A stretch of 5,071 nt of DNA, taken from an uncultured Clostridia bacterium. Lineage in GTDB: Bacteria; Bacillota; Clostridia; Christensenellales; UBA3700. The DNA lies in assembly GCA_947176975.1 (NCBI GenBank), contig CAMWSW010000097.1:1-5071 (forward strand), given 5' to 3'. Under the pieces are notes generated by a model, which saw nothing but the letters and a program-made list of their open reading frames with translations, was not told the origin of the DNA and ran no database searches. This document shows, one piece after another, positions 1 through 5,071 of this stretch. Each line of letters starts with the position of its first letter. Positions within the stretch are counted from its first letter, which is position 1. The position numbers and the translations under genes were made by a program.

Positions 1-15
1 TAGAAGTACCTATTG

Positions 16-31
16 TATAGAAAATTCTATA
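16..31. repeat. Perfect 7-bp inverted repeat with 2-bp centre
   Basis: TATAGAA and TTCTATA flank a central AA, giving a 16-bp near-palindrome about 135 bases upstream of the start codon. The shape suits a dimeric repressor operator. However, the arms are AT-rich and the surrounding sequence is too, so chance is a serious alternative. It is not a convincing terminator: the stem has one G/C pair per arm and no T-run follows. Confidence 0.35.
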
Positions 32-59
32 AGCACAGCGTGACTATATAGTAGAAAAG

Positions 60-65
60 TATAAT
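60..65 (+). promoter_or_regulatory. Possible -10 hexamer TATAAT
   Basis: This is an exact match to the sigma-70/SigA -10 consensus, about 100 bases before the start codon. No good -35 lies at 16-18 bases; the nearest partial match is GTGACT (40-45), only 14 bases upstream. There is no extended TGn element. In such AT-rich sequence an exact hexamer can arise by chance. If real, the transcript would have an untranslated leader of about 95 bases. Confidence 0.3.
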
Positions 66-130
66 TTACATTGAGAAATAATCGACTTATAGGAATGTTT
101 TTTCGACCGTAGTGGAGAAATCTTAATTCT

Positions 131-136
131 TATAAA
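131..136 (+). promoter_or_regulatory. Alternative -10-like hexamer TATAAA
   Basis: TATAAA lies 29 bases upstream of the GTG start, which would give a leader of roughly 20 bases. No TTGACA-like hexamer is found at the usual spacing (the sequence around 107-114 does not fit). It is therefore a weaker candidate than 60-65, listed so both options are on record. Confidence 0.2.
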
Positions 137-151
137 ATAGCGTACTTGATA

Positions 152-159
152 AGAGAGGT
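152..159 (+). promoter_or_regulatory. Ribosome binding site deciding the GTG start
   Basis: AGAGAGGT contains the GAGGT core of the Shine-Dalgarno sequence and ends 6 bases before GTG 166, which is ideal spacing. It is the only good site near the start of the long frame and supports GTG over the later ATG at 223. A weak 6-bp A/T-rich stem could form between TCTTAT (128-133) and ATAAGA (149-154), touching the edge of this site. Confidence 0.8.
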
Positions 160-165
160 ATCAAA

Positions 166-288
166 GTGAATATAGCTGACAAAAAAAAGAAAAATGCAGT
201 AATTGTAAGCCTTATAGTGATTATGTCGTTAGCGATACTAAATTTTTGTATTGGGAAAATATTTATGGCAAGTCAGAGAGCAGACGCT
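166..288 (+). other. N-terminal signal peptide or signal anchor (residues 1-41)
   Basis: Residues 5-9 are D-K-K-K-K, followed by a hydrophobic run at about 11-29 rich in V, I, L, S and M. An A-D-A tripeptide at 39-41 fits an AxA signal-peptidase-I site, but it lies about ten residues after the hydrophobic core, longer than typical. Cleaved export and an uncleaved anchor are therefore both possible. The basic start places the N-terminus inside and the following domains outside. There is no lipobox: Cys28 lies within the hydrophobic stretch but the residues around it do not match the L-x-G/A-C pattern. Confidence 0.8.
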
Positions 289-3200
289 ATAAATACTGCC
301 AATATAGCAACACAATCGACCAACCTTGGAGAAATGTTGCTTAATAATTACGAAAATGACCCGACCGGAGAAGGTTATGTTTTTAACGGAAATGTATTTT
401 GGGAGCTTATAAGACAGATAAGCAACGGCACGGTTAATGATCAAAGTGGGTTGAGTTCGTTAGGAGCTACGGCAAAGACTTCAAAGGATTTTAGAGCGTA
501 CAACAAGTTAGGAGATATAGAAAGAGATGTAGTTGTGACGATAGGCGGAAAGCAATGGATAGCAACGTATTTATCGCAAAACACTACTACACATGAGCCA
601 ATACTTACTCTTTGGCTTGCCAGCTCTAGTCTTAAAGCTTGTCAAAACGAAATAACGAAGAGTAGCAACGGTAATTTTCCAAGTAATATGTATGGCACAA
701 GTAAGATGAGAGCAATTACGCTAAATAATGGTGGAAGCTACGCTGTGAATTATAACGACCCCAGTCTTACCCCAGTCACGCAAAATACCGGCAGTGAATG
801 GGCAATATATACAATGACGAAGGCTCAAAACGTAAATGGTAGTCTTACGCAATTTATTGAAGTTCCCAACAATATGTCTTGGCAGCATAGTCAAAATGCA
901 AAAGATTACGTAAAGTCAACTACATATACGCAATCATATAATTACAACAATAACAATGATGCATTGGACTCCGGCGGAAACGGAAAGATAGGTTCATATT
1001 CAGGCAAAACCGGTTACAAGAATTGGGGAACAGATAGGTTATGGATACCCAGTGCGGCTGAGACAGGAATAAATGGAGAAGAAGGGCTGTGGAAAGCGTC
1101 AAACAACACGCGCGCAAACAGCGGAGGAGACTGTTGGTTGCGTTCAACTTTTAATGAGTTATACAGTCATTATATGGGACTTGGCGGAAGAGGTAGCGAT
1201 TTGTTCGTAAACGATGCCAAACTTTCTTATGCTGTTCGACCTGCATTCCATATCAATTTGGCAAAAGTAGAGGAGTATGCTGTAAATATTCTTGACGTTC
1301 CTAATAAAATCGGTAGCACATATAACGGAGAAGAGCAAGACTATTTTAATGCGGACGATGCAAATGATTGGTATAACGAGACGTCGTTCTCGGCAGATAA
1401 AGCCAACGTTAAAGCAGAGTATGCACCCACAGCGGGAAGCGCTCTTTCTACAACAAAGCCAATAGAATACGGTACGTATACCGTAAGCCTTACTATACAA
1501 GGAGAGAAATATATTTGGTCGAATTACGGGACGGAAAAAGAGGTAGAATTTACTATCAATAAAAGACAGTTGAACGTAAATCTGAATTCTAGTACAAGTC
1601 CGCCAACTGCAACGCCTACCAACTTATGTTCAAGAGACAGCGCTTTGTCAAGCGGTATACTTAAGATTCGCTATACAACTGATGGGTACGACGCATATGT
1701 TCCTCCGACTACTACGGACGTTTATAAAGCTCAAGTAGAGATAGATGACAGTCTAGTCATAGGGCAAGCTAAGAGTAGCAATTACGTTTTGGCAAAAGAT
1801 TACCACGTCAAGTACATCGCCAAGCCGACTATTCTAAACACAGGGAACGTACCTACGTACAACGGTACTCAGCAACAATACTTTGTGGTATTCGGAGACC
1901 CTACTGACGCCAACGAGATAGATATAACCGTTCCCAATGAGTTTAATGGGATAGTAGATTATTCAGCAGGTAAGATATTAGTCACGCAAGCAGGCGAATA
2001 TTGGCTCAATCTTGACTTAATCGAGAAGGACGGTACAGTCAAGTGGTCTACGAGAGATACTGCTCAAAAGACACTTGAATTTAATATAAATGAAGCCTCA
2101 ATGTCAATTGATATCAAGGCAAACGGCAGCGCGAATATAGAAGTCGACAAGGGAAATAAAGTCAAAGTATCAATTGACAGTATGCAAAAAGTTTGCTCTG
2201 GCGACACAATCAATCTTGATATAAAGGTTGTTATGACTGCTTTGACTTCGTATACTGAGACTGTATACAGCAATTTAAGTATAGATCACAACACGACTTT
2301 CCCATTTGAGATAGAGATGGAGACGCAAGGACTTGCGGCAACTGAATGGAAACTTGAATTAGTACCGTCGGGCAGTAACAACGCCAACGCTAATTACGAT
2401 ATAGACCTCGGCAACAAACCCGTAATTTTGACGGTCAATTCAGCAGGAGCGGAGAATAGTTTGAGATGGACGTTCACCCGAGACGGCAAGGAAGTCGGCA
2501 TATACAATCAGTCTACGGCAGATTTGACGGATGAGCGCATTGCGCCAATAGAGTATAATGGCAAAGAGATTACCCTTACTGCAAAGGCAAATGATTATAC
2601 AGTTGATACGACGTATTCCGATGAAGCCGGATTTGTAGGCGGATATAAGAATGCCGGCGGTACCGATGCGGATACGTATATCACAAAAGTTGCAATGCTT
2701 AAGAACGGGTCAAATACGCCTACGGTATTTACGTTGACTTGGACGATATCCAAAGCCAAGTTTGATTTGACTGACGTCAAGTGGGCAAAAGACGGCAAGC
2801 TGCAATACACGAGCGATACCGTATACGCAGTATTGGAGAATATCCCTCAAGGCTTGATAGCCACGTATACCAACAACGACGGTAAAGACGTTGGAAATAA
2901 TTCTACCGCGACGGTCACTTTTGAACTTGCGAACGACTACAAACTCAACTACGAAAAACCTGCCCAAGGCGGAAAGGACGTCAACTACACTTTCAACGGC
3001 AGTTCAGACTTTGAGTGGACGAAGAAATGGGAAGTCGTCAAGGCAGAGATATCTTTGGAATGGGCTCCGACTAGTCATACCGACGACGATGGAAATACCT
3101 ATGATATACAAATACTTACCGACCCGCTAGCTAAGGATTTGGTGGAATACGTCTATTTTGAGACGGACAGCAACGGTAACGTTTTGCAAGGTACAACGCC

Positions 3201-5071
3201 TATTGAATTGAAAGATATTGAATATTCCACTACGGCAAGAAAGTGGTATAAGGCGTATCCGAAACTGAATGATACAGTCAACTATGCGTTCTCTGATGGC
3301 AAGACGGGAGACGACTTGTATTCGCCGTTCTTTGCAGTAGGCGGAGGTTCGACGTCAGTGACAGTCACTTTGGCAAGCAATAAGATAGAGTACAACGGCA
3401 AACCTCGCGAAGTAAAATTGAATATAAGCAGCGGAGCAACTCTCAAAGATTTGACGCTCACGTATTACAGCGGAGATTTAGAGGACGCGGCGAAGAAATT
3501 GGACGGCGCGCCTACGGAAAGGGGCAATTACTTGGTTGTCATTACGTCCAACAAAAATAGCGTGGTATTGAGCGGAACTACTCAATACACCTTTGAGATA
3601 ATAGCCGCGACAATAAGCAAGAATTGGAATAAGAATGCCAAGCCGTACGTCTTGCATTTGAAGTACGGGCAGATAGACGGTATAAAATACGAGATGGTTG
3701 ACTCTCAAGGCAATCCAGTCGCATTCGGCGATCTTGCCGCAGGTAATAAGTATCAGATTAAGGCGTCGATAAAAGACGGTATGAGAGACAACTATTCCTT
3801 TACCGACGGCACGTATGAGACGGGGTGGGAAGAGTTTGAGTTGAGGCCTGAGGATATGGCAAATCTACAAGACCCCAACGACCCAAAGAATACGCACTAT
3901 CCGCAGAGCGAAGACGATGACCCGACCAATCCCGACAATCCGCCGAGCGGTGATGACAACAAGGGTGGAATAGGCTCTATTGAAGATTTACTTGAAATGC
4001 TCAAGGATATACCTCTTTGGCAGATTATTTCGGGAATCATATCTATTATATTGATAATCATCTTCCTTTCCAAGACGGCAGGTTACGAGAGCAGACGTAA
4101 AGAGGCAAAGAGACTCACCAAGGATAAATATAAGACTTATTATGCAGGAGCGTTCCTCGGATTGGCGATTTCGGGTTGGACGGCTATTGCGTGCGTACTC
4201 ATTGCCTTGGCTGTTGCAAGTTTTGCAATTATGCTTATCGCCAAGAGTAGATGCAGGAAGGCCGAGAGAGAAAAGGAATACGCAAAAGACGAGTACGAAA
4301 AGAACGAAGCAAGACAGCGCGACGAGAATATGCGTATGATGTTCATGGGTATGATGGGCGGCAACGCAGGCAACAACGGTAATATGGGACAAGGAATGCC
4401 GCAAGGCGCATATATGGGCGGAGGATACGGAATCGGTGTTGAAGAGATGAGACTTATGATAAACGACGCCGTAGCAGGACTTTTGCCCAACATGCAGCAA
4501 GCTCTTCCTCAACAAGCGTCAACCAATGACGAACTCGTCAACAGATTACTCGAGCAAAATGAAATGTTGATGCACAAACTTGAAGAGCAACAACCTGTCG
4601 AGAGAATCGTTGAGAAAGAAGTCGTTGCAACAAGCGCAAACGACGAAGCAATCAAGAGCTTGATTGAAGGACAGCGTATAATAATGGAAAAACTTTCTCA
4701 GCAACAATCTGTCGAACCGCAAGTCGTCGAGAAGATAGTGGAAAAAGTCGTCGAAGTACCTGTAGAGGTAGAGAAGATAGTCGAAAAGGAAGTCAAAGTC
4801 GAAGTACCTGTCGAAGTGGAAAAGATTGTCGAGAAAGAAGTCAAGGTAGAAGTTCCCGTCGAAAAGATTGTTGAAAAAGAAGTTGTCAAGGAAGTCAAGG
4901 TGGAAGTGCCGGTAGCAGTATCTGCGCCTGCAAAGCCAAAGAAAGAAGTTGCTCCAAGACTTACGCTTGACGAAGCATACGCCTTGCTTTCAAAGCAACA
5001 ACAAAAGTACTTTGATGGATTGAGACAGTACGCTTTGTCAAAACCAAATGCTAAAGAGAAGAAAGCAACGT
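166..5071 (+). CDS. Giant modular surface/membrane protein with DUF6273-like domain, Ig-like repeats and long C-terminal tail (3' end missing)
   Basis: This is a single uninterrupted frame of 1,635 complete codons that reaches the window edge without a stop, so the protein is C-terminally incomplete here. GTG 166 is chosen because AGAGAGGT (152-159) lies 6 bases upstream, an in-frame TAA sits at 133-135, and no other start codon lies between them. The next in-frame ATG (223) falls inside the hydrophobic segment. Order by residue: basic N-terminus 6-9; hydrophobic 11-29; DUF6273-like 112-365; beta-rich Ig-like repeats about 368-1235; Asp/Pro/Asn linker 1236-1268; hydrophobic 1284-1302 and 1327-1358; charged helix about 1359-1388; Met/Gly-rich 1389-1424; Gln/Glu-rich helical stretch; 16-residue repeats 1516-1585; new module from 1599. 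No LPxTG-type sorting signal, SLH repeat or catalytic motif was seen. The family is not one I can name as a whole. A surface adhesin or envelope-scaffold role is inference from architecture. The reading frame is very secure; the function is not. Confidence 0.95.
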   Translation, partial: MNIADKKKKNAVIVSLIVIMSLAILNFCIGKIFMASQRADAINTANIATQSTNLGEMLLNNYENDPTGEGYVFNGNVFWELIRQISNGTVNDQSGLSSLGATAKTSKDFRAYNKLGDIERDVVVTIGGKQWIATYLSQNTTTHEPILTLWLASSSLKACQNEITKSSNGNFPSNMYGTSKMRAITLNNGGSYAVNYNDPSLTPVTQNTGSEWAIYTMTKAQNVNGSLTQFIEVPNNMSWQHSQNAKDYVKSTTYTQSYNYNNNNDALDSGGNGKIGSYSGKTGYKNWGTDRLWIPSAAETGINGEEGLWKASNNTRANSGGDCWLRSTFNELYSHYMGLGGRGSDLFVNDAKLSYAVRPAFHINLAKVEEYAVNILDVPNKIGSTYNGEEQDYFNADDANDWYNETSFSADKANVKAEYAPTAGSALSTTKPIEYGTYTVSLTIQGEKYIWSNYGTEKEVEFTINKRQLNVNLNSSTSPPTATPTNLCSRDSALSSGILKIRYTTDGYDAYVPPTTTDVYKAQVEIDDSLVIGQAKSSNYVLAKDYHVKYIAKPTILNTGNVPTYNGTQQQYFVVFGDPTDANEIDITVPNEFNGIVDYSAGKILVTQAGEYWLNLDLIEKDGTVKWSTRDTAQKTLEFNINEASMSIDIKANGSANIEVDKGNKVKVSIDSMQKVCSGDTINLDIKVVMTALTSYTETVYSNLSIDHNTTFPFEIEMETQGLAATEWKLELVPSGSNNANANYDIDLGNKPVILTVNSAGAENSLRWTFTRDGKEVGIYNQSTADLTDERIAPIEYNGKEITLTAKANDYTVDTTYSDEAGFVGGYKNAGGTDADTYITKVAMLKNGSNTPTVFTLTWTISKAKFDLTDVKWAKDGKLQYTSDTVYAVLENIPQGLIATYTNNDGKDVGNNSTATVTFELANDYKLNYEKPAQGGKDVNYTFNGSSDFEWTKKWEVVKAEISLEWAPTSHTDDDGNTYDIQILTDPLAKDLVEYVYFETDSNGNVLQGTTPIELKDIEYSTTARKWYKAYPKLNDTVNYAFSDGKTGDDLYSPFFAVGGGSTSVTVTLASNKIEYNGKPREVKLNISSGATLKDLTLTYYSGDLEDAAKKLDGAPTERGNYLVVITSNKNSVVLSGTTQYTFEIIAATISKNWNKNAKPYVLHLKYGQIDGIKYEMVDSQGNPVAFGDLAAGNKYQIKASIKDGMRDNYSFTDGTYETGWEEFELRPEDMANLQDPNDPKNTHYPQSEDDDPTNPDNPPSGDDNKGGIGSIEDLLEMLKDIPLWQIISGIISIILIIIFLSKTAGYESRRKEAKRLTKDKYKTYYAGAFLGLAISGWTAIACVLIALAVASFAIMLIAKSRCRKAEREKEYAKDEYEKNEARQRDENMRMMFMGMMGGNAGNNGNMGQGMPQGAYMGGGYGIGVEEMRLMINDAVAGLLPNMQQALPQQASTNDELVNRLLEQNEMLMHKLEEQQPVERIVEKEVVATSANDEAIKSLIEGQRIIMEKLSQQQSVEPQVVEKIVEKVVEVPVEVEKIVEKEVKVEVPVEVEKIVEKEVKVEVPVEKIVEKEVVKEVKVEVPVAVSAPAKPKKEVAPRLTLDEAYALLSKQQQKYFDGLRQYALSKPNAKEKKAT
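499..1260 (+). other. DUF6273-like domain (about residues 112-365)
   Basis: Three family-typical motifs occur in the expected order: W-I-P-S-A-A-E-T-G at 293-301, C-W-L-R-S-T at 323-328 and A-V-R-P-A-F-H-I-N-L at 356-365. Upstream, I-G-G-K-Q-W-I-A (126-133) and L-T-L-W-L-A-S-S (147-154 region) match the N-terminal beta-hairpin pattern of such domains. From memory of the family, DUF6273 occurs in secreted and surface proteins of gut Firmicutes and has no established activity. The motif layout is reminiscent of formylglycine-generating-enzyme/C-type-lectin folds, but that is inference. Being first after the membrane segment, it may be membrane-proximal, or simply the N-terminal functional head of the ectodomain. 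Confidence 0.75.
1261..3870 (+). other. Array of Ig-like / MBG-YDG-like beta repeats (about residues 366-1235)
   Basis: Four units (class A) start with Y-N-G at residues 386, 565, 797 and 1076. Each contains a G-x-Y or D-x-Y strand at 438, 612, 838 and 1122, and ends in an F-x-I/W-x-I type strand near 462, 639, 859 and 1143. Three others (class B) begin with a strand and a Trp at 873, 966 and 1154, followed by D/N-G-type turns. Beta-rich composition (T, V, Y, N, G), near-absence of Cys and this strand spacing fit bacterial Ig-like repeats such as the MBG and YDG families, which act as stalks or binding modules on surface proteins. Residues 640-796 are also beta-like but their unit borders are unclear. 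Repeats are well diverged, so this is a protein-level call only. Confidence 0.65.
3871..3969 (+). other. Acidic Asp/Pro/Asn linker (residues 1236-1268)
   Basis: This is low-complexity sequence such as D-P-N-D-P-K and D-D-D-P-T-N-P-D-N-P-P, ending in K-G-G. It separates the beta-rich region from the membrane segments. Similar acidic Pro-rich linkers often span the cell wall or the membrane-proximal zone in Gram-positive surface proteins, which supports placing everything before it outside the membrane. Confidence 0.75.
4015..4242 (+). other. Two hydrophobic membrane segments with basic loop (residues 1284-1359)
   Basis: The first segment (1284-1302) is a classic helix rich in Ile and Leu, starting L-W-Q-I-I-S-G. 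A strongly basic loop follows, including S-R-R-K-E-A-K-R and K-D-K-Y-K, and should be cytoplasmic by the positive-inside rule. The second hydrophobic stretch (1327-1358) is unusually long, about 32 residues, with G-W-T near its middle, and is again followed by a basic patch (A-K-S-R-C-R-K). One long helix would put the tail outside. A re-entrant or hairpin arrangement would keep it in the cytoplasm. Confidence 0.8.
4243..4437 (+). other. Charged helix followed by Met/Gly-rich patch (residues 1360-1424)
   Basis: Residues about 1360-1388 are dense in K, E, R and D and look like an alpha helix or coiled coil leaving the membrane. They are followed by M-R-M-M-F-M-G-M-M-G-G and then Gly/Asn/Gln/Met-rich flexible sequence to 1424. 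Met-rich amphipathic patches can bind hydrophobic helices or membranes, but no specific function can be assigned. Confidence 0.6.
4438..4710 (+). other. Helical Gln/Glu-rich tail segment (residues 1425-1515)
   Basis: The sequence favours alpha helix: few Gly or Pro, regular hydrophobic spacing, and runs such as L-V-N-R-L-L-E-Q-N-E-M-L and I-E-G-Q-R-I-I-M-E-K-L. Two related pieces end in E-E-Q-Q-P-V-E (before 4600) and S-Q-Q-Q-S-V-E-P (near 4710), which suggests an internal duplication. A coiled-coil oligomerisation segment is plausible; no known family is recognised. Confidence 0.5.
4711..4920 (+). repeat. In-frame V/E/K/P repeat, 16-residue (48-bp) unit
   Basis: E-V-P begins at 4753, 4801, 4849 and 4903, giving spacings of 48, 48 and 54 bases. 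The unit is E-V-P-V-E-V-E-K-I-V-E-K-E-V-K-V. Units 1 and 2 are identical in protein but differ at 9 of 48 bases, all in third codon positions. The third unit lacks one V-E pair and gains V-K-E-V, and a partial unit precedes the first (from about 4726). Alternating hydrophobic/charged residues suggest an extended, possibly beta or rigid rod-like spacer, broken by Pro. Such VEKxVEKxVEVP tracts are common in bacterial tail or linker regions. Confidence 0.9.
4921..5071 (+). other. Start of a C-terminal module, cut by the window edge
   Basis: After an Ala/Pro/Lys linker, L-T-L-D-E-A-Y-A-L-L-S-K (from residue 1599), then Q-Q-Q-K-Y-F-D-G-L-R and a Lys-rich stretch ending K-E-K-K-A-T at 5070, look like the beginning of a compact helical domain rather than more linker. 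I have the impression of having seen similar sequence after VEK-type tails in uncultured Clostridia proteins, but I cannot name a domain family. The rest lies outside the window. Confidence 0.55.

Larger units (their letters stand above)
1..165 (+). other. AT-rich 5' leader, no gene supported
   Basis: The leader contains 48 G/C in 165 bases, clearly poorer than the gene that follows. All three plus frames carry stops early (TAG 1-3 and TAG 49-51 in frame 1, TGA 41-43 in frame 2, TAG 18-20 in frame 3). At most a 13-codon tail of an upstream gene could end at 41-43, and nothing recognisable is encoded in it. No G/C-rich stem followed by a T-run was seen, so no intrinsic terminator of an upstream gene is visible. 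The stretch probably holds the promoter and untranslated leader of the large gene. Confidence 0.7.

Noticed and set aside
2..43. Possible 3' tail of an upstream gene ending in TGA 41-43
   Set aside because: Thirteen codons with no recognisable sequence; any random frame could give this.
223..225. ATG as an alternative start of the large gene
   Set aside because: It falls inside the hydrophobic export segment and would remove the basic N-terminus. GTG 166 has a well-placed ribosome site.
1159..1500. Antisense open frame of 113 codons, with similar ones at 238-444, 920-1147, 2064-2273, 2595-2967, 3478-3708 and 4140-4493
   Set aside because: All lie opposite the long gene, with no good ribosome site or recognisable domain examined, and they conflict with the motif-bearing plus frame.
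2891..3130. Plus-strand frame of 79 codons, and another at 4142-4339
   Set aside because: Both overlap the long gene in another frame and are Arg/Ser/Thr-rich shadows without domain features.
3871..4080. Sortase (LPxTG) cell-wall anchor
   Set aside because: There is an acidic linker and a hydrophobic helix, but no LPxTG-like pentapeptide, and the chain continues for over 300 residues beyond the helix.
3988..4515. Antisense open frame of 175 codons
   Set aside because: It lies exactly opposite the membrane segments and tail of the plus-strand gene, has Ser/His/Cys-rich nonsense-like composition, and shows no domain. The plus frame is far longer and has clear domain logic.
4698..4898. Antisense frame encoding a Thr/Ser/Phe repeat peptide
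   Set aside because: It is the reverse-strand shadow of the 48-bp VEK/EVP repeat. Its periodicity is inherited from the real frame.
4711..4920. CRISPR-like or tandem DNA repeat
   Set aside because: The periodicity is in protein; the DNA copies differ at synonymous positions, there are no unique spacers, and the tract is in frame within a gene.
1..5071. Defence system, toxin-antitoxin, phage or mobile-element cassette
   Set aside because: No transposase, integrase, nuclease, terminal repeats or small gene pairs are visible; one gene fills the window.

Overview
The window is almost entirely one very large plus-strand gene. It starts at a GTG (166) and stays open, with no in-frame stop, to the last base, so at least 1,635 residues are encoded and the 3' end is missing. 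Only about 165 bases of AT-rich leader (48 G/C of 165, about 29%) precede it. No second gene, RNA gene, insertion sequence, CRISPR array or phage feature could be supported on either strand. The other reading-frame stretches, nearly all antisense, are shadows of this gene.

The predicted product is a modular cell-envelope protein. In order it has: a lysine-rich N-terminus and one hydrophobic segment (signal peptide or anchor); a DUF6273-like domain with W-I-P-S, C-W-L-R-S and V-R-P-A-F motifs (about residues 112-365); roughly 870 residues of beta-rich, Ig-like repeats (MBG/YDG-like) carrying recurrent Y-N-G and W...P...GN motifs; an acidic Asp/Pro/Asn linker; two hydrophobic segments (about 1284-1302 and 1327-1358) separated by a basic loop; and a long polar tail. 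The tail contains a charged helix, a Met/Gly-rich patch, a helical Gln/Glu region, a 16-residue E-V-P-V-E-V-E-K-I-V-E-K-E-V-K-V repeat, and the start of a further compact module that runs off the window.

The organism is most likely an uncultured gut-type Clostridia (Bacillota). The reasons are a purine-rich Shine-Dalgarno site with a GTG start, the standard bacterial code with TGG for Trp and no in-frame TGA, moderate-to-low GC with frequent ATA and AGA codons, and DUF6273 plus Ig-like repeats, a combination typical of large surface proteins in such genomes. This assignment is inference. The likely role is surface exposure of the DUF6273 and Ig-like part, membrane anchoring without a visible sortase signal, and a tail that may contact cytoplasmic partners. 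No ligand, enzyme activity or partner can be read from the sequence. The main point of interest is the combination of a surface-protein ectodomain with a multi-segment membrane region and an elaborate tail in one chain.
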